From Pyxidicoccus parkwaysis (lineage in GTDB: Bacteria; Myxococcota; Myxococcia; Myxococcales; Myxococcaceae): a DNA stretch of 64,000 nt. The stretch lies in assembly GCF_017301735.1 (NCBI RefSeq), contig NZ_CP071090.1, positions 3,400,001 through 3,464,000 on the forward strand, given 5' to 3'. The position numbers and the translations under genes were made by a program. This document shows positions 16,907 to 25,542 of this stretch, in pieces; position 1 is the first letter of the stretch, and the number at the start of each line of letters is the position of its first letter. Below the pieces are notes generated by a model, which was not told the origin of the DNA, did no database searches, and was given only the letters and a program-made list of their open reading frames with translations.

Positions 16907-17773
16907 TCACGTCGCCTGCGCGAAGGGCCCCCAGGGCGAGGGCTCCAGCCACCTTCGCACCTCGGCCACGGGGACGTTGGCCAGCACGTCCACCAGCGAC
17001 ATGCCGTGGACGAAGCGGCCCTCGCGGCCCTGCGGGTACTCGGGATGCCGGAAGCGCTGCCACAGCACGCGCACGTCCGCGTCCCGGAACAGGCCCACCT
17101 TGAGGTACAGCGACGAGCCCAGGCCCGAGTAGTACGTGTGCGCGCCGAACTGCTGGCAGTACCGCAACAGCCGCTCGGACTTGTCGTCGCCCCGGCGCTC
17201 CAGCGTGGAGGCGAGGACGATGCGCGGCGTGAGGCCCAGCGGCTCGTGGAAGAGCGCCATGCTCGCCAGCAGCACCCGCAGCAGCGAGCCCGGCCCGCCC
17301 TCGCGCGCCGCCGCGTCGTAGAAGGGCTCGAGTAGCGGCAGCACCTGCGTGCGGAAGTACGGCCGCTTCCCGTACAGCGTCACCAGCGTCTGGAGGTGCT
17401 TGCGCGTCCACGGCTGGCGCGCGTCCACGGCCAGGTCCCGGATGAGCGTGTCCCGGTGCGGGTCCTCCAGGGGAATGGACAGCCACTGGAAGCCGGGCTC
17501 GCTGGGTGGGGGCAGGGGCACGTTGGCTGGCAGCGCCACCCGGGTGCGCCGCTGCCAGCCGCGCCGCAGCCACTGCACGTTGTCCAGGACCAGCAGGGTG
17601 CCCGCCCTCGCCACCTGCTCGTAGAAGTCCACCCAGGGCAGGTAGTGCGGCTGCTCTGCCACCAGAATTCCAGGGATACCCGGCACGGGTTCGATGATAT
17701 GCGGCCCCGCCGCGAGCCGTGGCCGTCTGTCCTCCGGCAGAGTCACCTTTTTACAGCCCGCCGGGTGGGCCAT
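16907..17773 (-). CDS. WbqC-like protein
   Basis: 288 aa from the ATG at 17773. The segment ILVAEQPHYLPWVDFYEQVARAG, followed by LLVLDNVQW and RRGWQRRTRV, matches the start of the WbqC family; the end contains SLYLKVGLFRDADVRV and the PEYPQ segment. WbqC proteins occur in O-antigen and surface polysaccharide clusters and are thought to act in sugar or amino-acid transfer, but the reaction is not established. No other sugar gene is nearby. A GTG at 17746 (279 aa) is an equally plausible start, because the conserved part begins only about 35 residues in. It diverges from the histidine kinase gene. Confidence 0.82.
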   Translation of the reverse strand: MAHPAGCKKVTLPEDRRPRLAAGPHIIEPVPGIPGILVAEQPHYLPWVDFYEQVARAGTLLVLDNVQWLRRGWQRRTRVALPANVPLPPPSEPGFQWLSIPLEDPHRDTLIRDLAVDARQPWTRKHLQTLVTLYGKRPYFRTQVLPLLEPFYDAAAREGGPGSLLRVLLASMALFHEPLGLTPRIVLASTLERRGDDKSERLLRYCQQFGAHTYYSGLGSSLYLKVGLFRDADVRVLWQRFRHPEYPQGREGRFVHGMSLVDVLANVPVAEVRRWLEPSPWGPFAQAT

Positions 17774-17885
17774 GAGGCGAGCACGACCCTCCCCACGGGG
17801 CCGAGGGTAGGTCTGGATTCTCGTACTGCGGGGCTGTAAGATTTCAAGTGCACGGCTTCCCCGGGGGGAGGCAGGAAGGGGCGGG

Positions 17886-19952
17886 ATGAAGTTCCTCTGC
17901 ATCAGCACGGACGCGCGGCACCCCGTGGCGGAGGAACTGCGCCGGCAGGGCCAGGACGTGGCGGTGGCGTCCACGGTGGCCGAGGCCGACGCGGTGCTGG
18001 TGCATGAGCCGGTGGAGGTGCTGGTGGTGGAGGCCAGCGCCCTGGCGCCGGACGCTCGCTGGCTGGACTCGCTGCGGATGCGGGCCCGGCCGGACGTGCC
18101 GCTGGTGCTGGGGCTGGCGCGGACGGACTCGGACGCGGAGCTGGAGCCGCTCCTGGCGGCCGGCGTGGACGAGTACCTGGTGGCGCCCTTCACGCCGAGC
18201 GAGGTGCGCGCGCGGCGGATGATGCTGGAGCGACGCGGCGCGGCGCGGCGCCAGCGGCGGGACTCCGAGGCGGCGGCGCGTGGGGAGATGGAGCGGCTGT
18301 CCGCCATCATCCAGACGCAAGCGGACGTGGCGCTGGCCGGGCTGGACCTGGACGAAATCATGCGGCTGCTGTGCGAGCGCGCGCGGGTGTTGTGCGGCGC
18401 GGACGGCGCTGCGGTGGCGCTGATGGAGGACGGCCTCGTCGAGTACCGGGTGGCCACCGGCAGCGTGGCCCAGCACACCGGCTTCAAGCTGAAGGTGGAG
18501 GGCAGCCTCACCGGCAACAGCCTGCTGCGCGGCGAGGTGATGCGCACCGACGACACGGAGGACGACGTGCGCGTCAACAGGCGCGCCACGCGGCACGTGG
18601 GGGCGCGGTCGATGATCTGCGTCCCGCTGTGGCGCGAGGCGCGGCCGGTGGGCGCGCTCAACGTCGTCTCCCGCCTGCCGAATGCGTTCGATGACCGGGA
18701 CGTGCGCACGCTGGAATTGATGGCGGGTCTGCTCGGCGCGGCCATGGGCAATGCCGCCGAGGCGAAGGCGCGCCAGGAATTGATGATGCAGCGCACGGCC
18801 GCGCTCGCCGCGCTGCAGGAGTCGCAGGAGCTGTTCGCGTCCTTCATGAACAACAGCCCGGTGATGGCCTTCATGAAGGACGAGGAGGGCCGGCGCGTCT
18901 GGGTGAATGAGTCCTACCGCCGCTTCTTCCGGCTGCCAGAGGACGTGGACCTCCCGCGGCTCGACGACGCGGCGCTGATGCCGGCGGAGTCCGCGGCGCA
19001 CGTGCGCCGCGAGGACCAGGCGGTGTTCCTGTCCGGCAAGCCCAGCGCGAGCGAGGGCATGATTCCGTCGCCGGACGGCACCGAGCGCTACTGGCTCACG
19101 TATCGCTTCATCGTGAAGGAGCGCTCCGGGCGGCGCCTGCTGGGCGGCGTGTCGCTGGACGTTACCGAGCGCAAGGCCATGCAGGCGCAGCTCGTGGTGT
19201 CGGACCGGCTGGCCGCGGTGGGTACGCTGGCGGCCGGCGTGGCGCACGAAATCAACAACCCGCTGGCCTTCGTGCTGTCCAACCTGTCCTTCCTCGCCGG
19301 CGAGCTGCAGGGCGTGTCCCGCGAGCTGCCGCCGGGCCGCACGGCGGAGATGGAGGAGGTGCTGCGCGAGGCCTCCGACGGCGCGCACCGCGTGCGGCAA
19401 ATCGTCCGTGACTTGCGCACGTTCTCGCGCGGGGACGACGAGGTGGCCACCGCCGTCAACGTGCAGGCGGTGCTGGAGTCGGCCATCACCATGGCGCGCG
19501 GCGAACTGAAGATGCGCGCGCAGATTGTCCGCGAGTACCGCGAGGTGCCGCTGGTGGAGGGCAACGAGGGGCGCTTCGGGCAGGTGTTCCTCAACCTGCT
19601 CATCAACGCCGCGCAGGCCATTCCGCCAGGCAAGCCGGAGCAGCACGAGGTGCGGCTCGTCCTGCGTCACTCCGGAGACCGGGTCATCGTCGAGGTGAGG
19701 GACACGGGCAGCGGCATGCCGCCAGAGGTGCGCGCGCGCATCTTCGACCCGTTCTTCACCACGAAGCCGGTGGGCGAGGGCACGGGACTGGGCCTGTCCA
19801 TCTGCCACGGCATCGTCACCGGCTTTGGCGGCGAAATCACCGTGGAGAGCGAGGAGGGCCGGGGCAGCACCTTCCGCGTCAGCCTCCCCGTGGCGCAGCG
19901 GGGCCGCGACACGCCCATGTCGTCACCCATGCGCCCGCACCTGCTGACCTGA
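17886..19952 (+). CDS. Cytoplasmic histidine kinase: pseudo-receiver, GAF, PAS, HisKA, HATPase
   Basis: 688 aa, no membrane segment. Residues 1-115 have a receiver-like fold, but the phospho-acceptor position in VEVLVVEASAL has no aspartate, so it is probably a pseudo-receiver. A GAF domain follows (about 145-295), then a PAS domain (about 315-430, LFASFMNNSPVMAFMKDEEG). The HisKA box has VAHEINNPLAFV. The catalytic domain has N-box NLLINAAQAI, G1 DTGSGMP and GTGLGLSI. It is preceded by GGGGGGAGG and AGGAAGGGG runs giving a good ribosome site. No response regulator is adjacent, so it is an orphan kinase. It diverges from the WbqC-like gene. Confidence 0.92.
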   Translation: MKFLCISTDARHPVAEELRRQGQDVAVASTVAEADAVLVHEPVEVLVVEASALAPDARWLDSLRMRARPDVPLVLGLARTDSDAELEPLLAAGVDEYLVAPFTPSEVRARRMMLERRGAARRQRRDSEAAARGEMERLSAIIQTQADVALAGLDLDEIMRLLCERARVLCGADGAAVALMEDGLVEYRVATGSVAQHTGFKLKVEGSLTGNSLLRGEVMRTDDTEDDVRVNRRATRHVGARSMICVPLWREARPVGALNVVSRLPNAFDDRDVRTLELMAGLLGAAMGNAAEAKARQELMMQRTAALAALQESQELFASFMNNSPVMAFMKDEEGRRVWVNESYRRFFRLPEDVDLPRLDDAALMPAESAAHVRREDQAVFLSGKPSASEGMIPSPDGTERYWLTYRFIVKERSGRRLLGGVSLDVTERKAMQAQLVVSDRLAAVGTLAAGVAHEINNPLAFVLSNLSFLAGELQGVSRELPPGRTAEMEEVLREASDGAHRVRQIVRDLRTFSRGDDEVATAVNVQAVLESAITMARGELKMRAQIVREYREVPLVEGNEGRFGQVFLNLLINAAQAIPPGKPEQHEVRLVLRHSGDRVIVEVRDTGSGMPPEVRARIFDPFFTTKPVGEGTGLGLSICHGIVTGFGGEITVESEEGRGSTFRVSLPVAQRGRDTPMSSPMRPHLLT

Positions 19953-19969
19953 GCCGCGCGCCGCGTCCT

Positions 19970-20752
19970 TCAGCGCCGGAACACGGGAGGGAAGACGCGC
20001 GGCGCCTTCTTCTTCCTCACGCAGCGCACGTCCGCGCCCATGTAGCAGGCGGAGAACGCGCGGCGGCGCAGCCCGGGACGCCCGCGTCCGGAGCGGTGCC
20101 ACACGTGGTTGTGGACGAGGATGGACTCGCCCGCGCGGACGGGGAGGGGCAGGGCGCGGCGCTCCGCATCCGCGCCTTCCACCGCGTCCGGGGGGATGAC
20201 GCCGCCCAGCGCCGTGACGAGCCCTCCGCGATGGCTCCCGGGTACGACTTCCAGACAGCCGCCGTCCTCGGGCGCGTCGTCCAGCGCCGTCCAGATTTGG
20301 AGGTCCGGCTCGCGCGTGAGGCCCCACAGCTTTCCTCCGTCCTGGTGCCACGGGAGGTTGCTGCCCCCGGCCTGTCCCTTGTGGAACAGGATGGCGCGGT
20401 ACAGGACGACGTCTCCGGCGATGCGGGCGCGGGCGATGCGCTCGAACAGCGGGTTCTCCAGCCACGCGAGGAAGCGCGGGTCCTTCTCCAACTTCTCCAG
20501 CTTGCGGTAGTCCAGGGACGGGCCCTGCCAGCCCAGACCCAGCGGCGCGTCCTCGTACCGGCCGGTGGTGGCGTCCGGCTGGAAGAACATGCCCTCGTGG
20601 ACGACGCGGCCGAGCATGAGGTCGTCCGCCCGCTCGCGCAGGGCCTCCAGGCCCTCGTCGCCGAGCACCCGGCCCAGGCGCGCGTAGCCGTGCTCGGCGT
20701 AGTGCGCGAGCGCTGGAGTGATATCGAACTGTTCCGCGTCCACGCAGAGCAT
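19970..20752 (-). CDS. Phytanoyl-CoA dioxygenase (PhyH) family protein
   Basis: 260 aa Fe(II)/2-oxoglutarate-dependent oxygenase. The metal triad is visible: H136 and D138 in LPWHQDGG, and the distal H219 in HNHVWHRSG, followed about 10 residues later by an arginine suited to 2-oxoglutarate binding. The middle contains the typical EDGGCLEVVPGSH. The substrate cannot be predicted; bacterial members hydroxylate amino acids, lipids and secondary metabolites. The ATG at 20752 was chosen; a GTG at 20761 would add three residues. Transcribed convergently with the histidine kinase gene (17 bp apart) and divergently from the hydrolase. Confidence 0.88.
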   Translation of the reverse strand: MLCVDAEQFDITPALAHYAEHGYARLGRVLGDEGLEALRERADDLMLGRVVHEGMFFQPDATTGRYEDAPLGLGWQGPSLDYRKLEKLEKDPRFLAWLENPLFERIARARIAGDVVLYRAILFHKGQAGGSNLPWHQDGGKLWGLTREPDLQIWTALDDAPEDGGCLEVVPGSHRGGLVTALGGVIPPDAVEGADAERRALPLPVRAGESILVHNHVWHRSGRGRPGLRRRAFSACYMGADVRCVRKKKAPRVFPPVFRR

Positions 20753-20895
20753 GCGCCCCACTCATAACCCGGCCATGGCTGGCGCGGGGAGCTTCACGGT
20801 GCGGTGGCGGACGGTAGGCGGTACCGTGAGGGCGCCTGTCCGGCGGCAGGGAGACCTTGCGCCCTCAGTCGGGGCGCCCCATGGTTGGAAGTGGC

Positions 20896-21855
20896 ATGCC
20901 CTACCGCCGCTCCACGCGCTTCGTCACCGCCCCGGATGGGACCCGGGTGGCCTGGCACACGCACTTCGGCAACCTGATGGAGGACCGCGCGGACGCGGAC
21001 CTGCGGGAGCGGCCCACGGTGCTGCTGACCAACGGCATCGGCACGTCGGAGAACTTCTGGCGATACATCGTCGCCAACCTGGAGCAGGACCACCGGGTGG
21101 TGCACTGGAACTACCGGGGACACGGCAGCAGTGAGAACTCGCGCGGCGGGGACTACCGCGTGCCCGTGCACGTGGATGACCTGGAGCGCATCACCGAGGC
21201 GGTGATGGCCCGGGGCAACGGGCGGCCGCCGCTCCACGTGGCCTTCTCCATGGGCGTGCGCGTCCTGCTGGAGCTGTACCGGCGCAGGCCGGACCTGGTG
21301 CCCGCGATGACGCTCATCGCCGGCACGCCCGGAGCGCCGGGCTCGGGGAGCCGCGACCTGAGCGCGCGGGTGGCGCTGTCCGCCACGCGGGGACTGTTCC
21401 GTGCCACCACGCCCGCGCTGCCGCTGGCGGCGCCGGTGGTGCACGCGGTGATGGCCAGCCGCTTCGCGTATCCGCTGGGGCGGGCCGTGGGCGCGCTGCG
21501 AGCGCGGGCACCGCGAGCGGACATCGACGAGTTCATGCACGCGCTGCGGAGGATGAGCCCGGAGGCGTACTGGTACACGCTGCGGGGACTGGCGGAGGGG
21601 CACGCGTGGGACGTGGTGTCCCGCGTGAAGGTGCCTACGCTCATCATCGCCGCGCGCGACGACACCCTGGTGCCGTTGCGGGAGATGGAGCGCATGCGAG
21701 ACGCCATGCCGCACGCGCACTGGCTGCGCGTGGATGACGCCGGCCACGCCGGACTGCTGGAGGCGGGCACCGAAATCGCCGAAGCCGTCCGCGCCTTCCT
21801 CGTGCAGCACGGCCTGGAGGCGGCCCGGCCTGCTGCACCTGTCAGGGCTCCCTAG
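20896..21855 (+). CDS. Alpha/beta-hydrolase
   Basis: 319 aa. N-terminal strand TVLLTNGIGTSENFWRYI gives the oxyanion-hole region, and WNYRGHGSS follows. The nucleophile elbow is AFSMG with S118, in which alanine replaces the first glycine of GxSxG. The acid is in AARDDTLVP and the histidine in DDAGHAG near the end. No signal peptide. This family covers esterases, haloperoxidases and related enzymes, so the substrate is open. The ATG at 20896 has GGAAG 4 nt before it; an upstream ATG at 20881 has no good site. Nothing suggests an operon: the next gene starts 334 bp downstream. Confidence 0.85.
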   Translation: MPYRRSTRFVTAPDGTRVAWHTHFGNLMEDRADADLRERPTVLLTNGIGTSENFWRYIVANLEQDHRVVHWNYRGHGSSENSRGGDYRVPVHVDDLERITEAVMARGNGRPPLHVAFSMGVRVLLELYRRRPDLVPAMTLIAGTPGAPGSGSRDLSARVALSATRGLFRATTPALPLAAPVVHAVMASRFAYPLGRAVGALRARAPRADIDEFMHALRRMSPEAYWYTLRGLAEGHAWDVVSRVKVPTLIIAARDDTLVPLREMERMRDAMPHAHWLRVDDAGHAGLLEAGTEIAEAVRAFLVQHGLEAARPAAPVRAP

Positions 21856-22189
21856 GAGCCGGCGGAGGCCGATTTCGTGCGTCCTGGCGCACCTGTGCGC
21901 GGATGATTTCGCCGATGTAGGCCGAGATGAGGACGGCCACATCGAATCGCGGGCGACCCTCCGGTTCTGGATGCTGGGGCTCGGCGGTGTTCAGTCTCGG
22001 ATGCGAGATGTGTCTGTCATTGGATGGATTCAGGGCGTCCCGGGGCGAAACCCTGAATAGTGAGTTATTGTGATTTTACATCCTTGGTGGATGTGAGGGG
22101 CACCCAGCACGGTCGTCCTTGCTTCCCCTCGAGGGCGGAGCGCGTCTTGCGCCGCCCGGTGTGAGTGCGCTGTCTCCCGAGGGAAGCAC
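21856..22189. other. 334-bp intergenic region with two hairpins
   Basis: No convincing coding frame. It contains two inverted repeats. An 8-bp stem, ATTCAGGG (22028-22035) and CCCTGAAT (22051-22058), encloses a 15-nt loop and is followed by TTATTGTGATTTT. A short hairpin, ACATCC and GGATGT (22078-22094), lies just after. The first could end the hydrolase transcript or act in the leader of the lipoprotein gene at 22190. Confidence 0.4.
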
Positions 22190-23146
22190 ATGCAGACCGT
22201 CGAATTCAGCCGCTGCCGCGGCATGGGGACTCGTGTTGTCTCATGGGCGCTGATGTCGTGCGCGCTGGTGCTGGGTACGGGAGGGTGCGGCCCGGTGGAG
22301 GAGCCACCGGCCGAGCCTGTCTCGCCCGGTGTCCGGGGCCAGGAGCTCGAGTCCGACAACGCCCTGTCCATCAATGGCTTGTCATTCAATGGTTTGTCGT
22401 TCAACGGGCTGTCGTTCAACGGGCTGTCGTTCAACGGCCTGTCGTCATCGGCGTTCAAGTCGTGGTTCCAGTCGAACCCGGCGCGGGCCGACGAGGTGAT
22501 GCGCTACGTCGTCCGCTGCGCCGTGCCCGTCGGGCAGACGCGGTCGTTCACGGACACGGTGACGGGAAGGAGATACACCTGGCCGGGCTCGCTGGGCCTG
22601 GCGCCCGTCTGGTCCACGGGCGCGGCCGCGCCGGTGGCCGAGCAACAGCTCGTCTCCGCGTGTCTCGCCGCGCATGTGAATGCCTTCGGCGTCAGCGTCC
22701 CCATCTCTCTCGTGGGCCGCAATGCCGTGGGCGGCGTCCTCGCGTACACCCCCGACGAGCTGAATGGCTTTCCCAAGGAGGAGAGCTGCTTCTTCGGCAA
22801 TCTCTTCACCGGGCAGGGCATCTTCGCGGGCAGCCGGGGCACGCTCTTGAGCCAGAACACGAGCAGCTCGCGGGCGTGCGCCGTGGTGGACAACTCCGGG
22901 AGCCAGCGCATGAATTGCTCACCGCTCGTCTACGTGGGGGATTGCTCGAGACATTGTTCGTTGGACCCCCTGGGACTGTTCTACGCCGACTGTGATTACT
23001 CGGGGAATCACTTCCGCCCCCTCACCACCCGGCTGAGGGGACAGGACATCTACCGTTGCGGCGATGGCACTTGCCAGGTGACGGAGTCGTGCGGGAACGC
23101 CAACTGGTACAACAGCTGCCAGGCGGACTGCGGCGTCTGCAAGTGA
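22190..23146 (+). CDS. Lipoprotein with NGL pentapeptide repeats and a cysteine-rich tail
   Basis: 318 aa. A signal peptide ends in the lipobox LGTGGC (Cys33). Shortly after come five pentapeptides of the type S-[IF]-N-G-L, encoded by five 15-bp DNA repeats. The remainder carries about ten cysteines and ends in CGDGTCQVTESCGNANWYNSCQ (partly quoted), a disulphide-rich tail similar to the myxococcal CGxGxC modules. Function unknown; proteins with this NGL-repeat N-terminus recur in myxobacteria as exported lipoproteins. GAGGGAAG precedes the ATG at 22190; an ATG at 22223 would also keep the signal peptide. Confidence 0.82.
   Translation: MQTVEFSRCRGMGTRVVSWALMSCALVLGTGGCGPVEEPPAEPVSPGVRGQELESDNALSINGLSFNGLSFNGLSFNGLSFNGLSSSAFKSWFQSNPARADEVMRYVVRCAVPVGQTRSFTDTVTGRRYTWPGSLGLAPVWSTGAAAPVAEQQLVSACLAAHVNAFGVSVPISLVGRNAVGGVLAYTPDELNGFPKEESCFFGNLFTGQGIFAGSRGTLLSQNTSSSRACAVVDNSGSQRMNCSPLVYVGDCSRHCSLDPLGLFYADCDYSGNHFRPLTTRLRGQDIYRCGDGTCQVTESCGNANWYNSCQADCGVCK
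22367..22441 (+). repeat. Five tandem 15-bp coding repeats
   Basis: Five consecutive 15-bp units encode S-[IF]-N-G-L. The third and fourth (TCGTTCAACGGGCTG) are identical and the fifth differs by one base, whereas the first two are more diverged. This pattern points to repeat expansion from the 3' side. It is in frame, so copy-number change would keep the gene intact. Confidence 0.85.
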
Positions 23147-23305
23147 GCCCGGGTGCGCCGCCCGTCGTTCTGGCTGGAAGCTGCTCTGCGTCAACGCGCG
23201 GCCGCGTGAACAGGTGCTCGATGGCTCTGGCTCCTCCCGAGAAAACCGTGAAAAAGTGTGCACGGTTGCATGGGGCTGACATCGGCCCCTGAAGGGGGGC
23301 CGCGA

Positions 23306-23995
23306 GTGGAGGTGTTGCTCGTCGAGGATGAGGAAAAGATGGTGGCGCTCCTCCAGCGCGGGCTGACGGAGGAGGGCCACGGAGTGGACGTGTGCTCGGA
23401 GGGGCGCGAGGCGCTGGAGCGCGGCGCCCGGGATGGCTACGACGTCATCATCCTCGACTGGGCGCTGCCGGGCATGGATGGGCTCACGCTGCTGAAACAC
23501 TGGAGGAGCGCGGGCGTGCGCACTCCGGTGCTGATGCTCACCGCGCGGGGCACGACGACGGAGAAGGTGACGGGGTTGCGCTCGGGCGCGGACGACTACC
23601 TGGTGAAGCCCTTCGACTTCGACGAATTGCTGGCGCGCCTGGAGGCGCTGTGCCGGCGGGGCGAGACGGAGGACGGGCCCCTGCGGCTCGGAGGGCTGGT
23701 GTTGGATCCTCGCCGTCGTGTGCTGCGCCGGGGCGAGCGTGAGGAGCCGCTGACGGCGCGCGAGTTCGCGCTCTTCTCCGCGCTGGCGAAACACCCTGGG
23801 GAGCCCCAGGTGCGGGCCCGGCTGCTGGCGCAGGCGTGGGGGCCGGACTTCGACGGCAGCGGCAACGTGCTGGAAGTCTACGTGGGCTACCTGCGCACGA
23901 AGCTGGAGCGCCTGGAGGCGACGGACGTCACCATCCGCTCCGTGCGAGGCGTGGGCTACAAGCTGGTGGTGGCGACCGGGGACGGGGCGCCTTGA
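23306..23995 (+). CDS. OmpR/PhoB-family response regulator
   Basis: 229 aa. The receiver domain starts VLLVEDEEKMVALL, with phospho-acceptor D51 in VIILDWALPGMDG and the conserved lysine K101 in LVKPFD. The C-terminal winged helix includes LTAREFALFSALAKHPG and ends VRSVRGVGYKL-type (IRSVRGVGYKLV). It therefore acts as a DNA-binding regulator phosphorylated by the kinase encoded next. The GTG at 23306 has AAGGGGGG upstream; the longer frame lacks receiver homology. The stop codon overlaps the start of the kinase gene by 4 nt (TTGA), so the two are translationally coupled. The target genes are unknown; the lipoprotein downstream at 25543 is one candidate. Confidence 0.94.
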   Translation: MEVLLVEDEEKMVALLQRGLTEEGHGVDVCSEGREALERGARDGYDVIILDWALPGMDGLTLLKHWRSAGVRTPVLMLTARGTTTEKVTGLRSGADDYLVKPFDFDELLARLEALCRRGETEDGPLRLGGLVLDPRRRVLRRGEREEPLTAREFALFSALAKHPGEPQVRARLLAQAWGPDFDGSGNVLEVYVGYLRTKLERLEATDVTIRSVRGVGYKLVVATGDGAP

Positions 23996-25386
23996 CGCTG
24001 ACGCGGCGGCTCTGGCTGCTGGGGGCGCTGGTGCCGACGCTGGCCACGCTCCTCGCGTTGGTCATCGCGGGGCAGTTGTTCCGCTATGACCTGGAGCGCT
24101 CGCTAGACCGGGCGCTGCTGGCGCAGGCCGCGGTGGAGAGCGTCAGCCTCTTCGACGGCCCCGACCAGGAGGTCCACCTGCACATGGCGGTGTCGCCCCT
24201 GGTGGACCAGGTGCGGCCCTTCGCCCCGCAGGGCTACCTCTACGGACCCGATGGTGCGCTGGTGATGCGCTACCCGCCGCTTCCGGAGTCGGCACAGCAT
24301 GAGGAGCGGCTCGTCCCCGGCGAGCCCGGTGCGGAGCCGGCGCTCTCCACGCGCAGGGACTCGGATGGCAGCCGGTGGCGCGAGGTGCTCGTGAATGTTC
24401 GCTCGCCGCATGGGGAGCGCTTCGCGCTGCGGTTGTCCGCTTCGCTGGGGCAGGTGGATGGCTCGGTGGGGACGTACTACCGCATGGCCTTCTCGCTGGC
24501 GGCGGTGACGGGGTTGCTGTTGCTGGGCGTGCAGACACTGCAGGCGCGGCGGTTGGCGCGGCGGCTGGATGCGATGACCGGGCACCTGGGGAAGCTGCGC
24601 GAGGGAGACTTCTCGCACGCGCCGGCGGAGGACCGGGGCGGCGACGAGATTGGTGAGCTGCGGGCGGTGCTGGCGGAGGTGACGCAGCGGCTGCGCGGCG
24701 CGCGAGAGGCCCAGGAGCGGCTCATCGCGGATGCGGCGCACGAGCTGCGCACACCGCTGTCGCTGATGCGGACCAGCATGGACCTGGCACTGAGGCGCGA
24801 GCGGGGACCGGAGGAGTTGCGAGCCAGCCTGCGGGAGGCGCGGACCGAGGTGGAGCGGCTCGCGGTGCTGGCGGGGCGGATGTTGGACCTGGCGGCGGTG
24901 GGGCGCGGCACGTGGGACCGGAAGAAGGGAGACCTGGCGGAGGTGGTGGCCCGCGCGGTGGAGGGCGCGCGCGCGGAGGCGGAGCGGCGGGGCCTGCTCA
25001 TCCGCCTGGAAGCGCAGGGGCCCGCGGAGGCGAGCTTCGACGCGGGAGGTCTGCGTCAGGCGGTGGACAACCTGCTGGCCAACGCCCTGAAGTTCTCACC
25101 CGAGGGAGGGGAGATTCGCGTGCGCCTGTCGCGGGAGGCGCAGGCCTTCCGGGTGAGCGTGGCGGATGACGGGCCGGGCATTCCCGCCACCGCGCGCGAC
25201 GCGGTGTTCGCGCCCTTCCACCGGGTGCCGGACACGGCGCACGGCAGGCCCGGAGTGGGGCTGGGGCTCGCCATCGTCCGCGAGGTGGCGACGCGGCACG
25301 GCGGCCGAGCGTACGTGGCGGACGGCGTGGAGGGGCGCGGGGCGGAGGTCGTCCTCGAGGTGCCTGTGTTCGCGGGCCCGGCCTGA
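23992..25386 (+). CDS. Membrane sensor histidine kinase (EnvZ/CusS type)
   Basis: 464 aa from a TTG that overlaps the stop of the response regulator gene. Two transmembrane helices (LWLLGALVPTLATLLALVIA at the N-terminus and a second near 165-180, MAFSLAAVTGLLLLGV) flank a periplasmic sensor domain of about 130 residues. A HAMP linker follows (LARRLDAMTGHL), then HisKA with DAAHELRTPLSLM and the ATPase domain with NLLANALKF, DDGPGIP and GVGLGLAIV. It phosphorylates the adjacent regulator. The sensed signal is unknown. The layout resembles metal- and envelope-stress kinases, but the sensor domain has no obvious metal motif. Confidence 0.93.
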   Translation: MTLTRRLWLLGALVPTLATLLALVIAGQLFRYDLERSLDRALLAQAAVESVSLFDGPDQEVHLHMAVSPLVDQVRPFAPQGYLYGPDGALVMRYPPLPESAQHEERLVPGEPGAEPALSTRRDSDGSRWREVLVNVRSPHGERFALRLSASLGQVDGSVGTYYRMAFSLAAVTGLLLLGVQTLQARRLARRLDAMTGHLGKLREGDFSHAPAEDRGGDEIGELRAVLAEVTQRLRGAREAQERLIADAAHELRTPLSLMRTSMDLALRRERGPEELRASLREARTEVERLAVLAGRMLDLAAVGRGTWDRKKGDLAEVVARAVEGARAEAERRGLLIRLEAQGPAEASFDAGGLRQAVDNLLANALKFSPEGGEIRVRLSREAQAFRVSVADDGPGIPATARDAVFAPFHRVPDTAHGRPGVGLGLAIVREVATRHGGRAYVADGVEGRGAEVVLEVPVFAGPA

Positions 25387-25542
25387 CGGACAGCCCCGCT
25401 CGCCTGCTGTCATCCCATCGACGTGTCCGGAGGCGCACTCACGGGAGGGCCCGGAGGGACACTGGTGCGTCCACCGCGCGGAGCACATCAGCCCCGTGGC
25501 GCCATTGGCAGACGTCCGCGCCGCTTCCACCGTGACGGTGTC

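Noticed and set aside
22367..22441. Possible CRISPR array
   Set aside because: Units are 15 bp without spacers and in frame in a lipoprotein gene.
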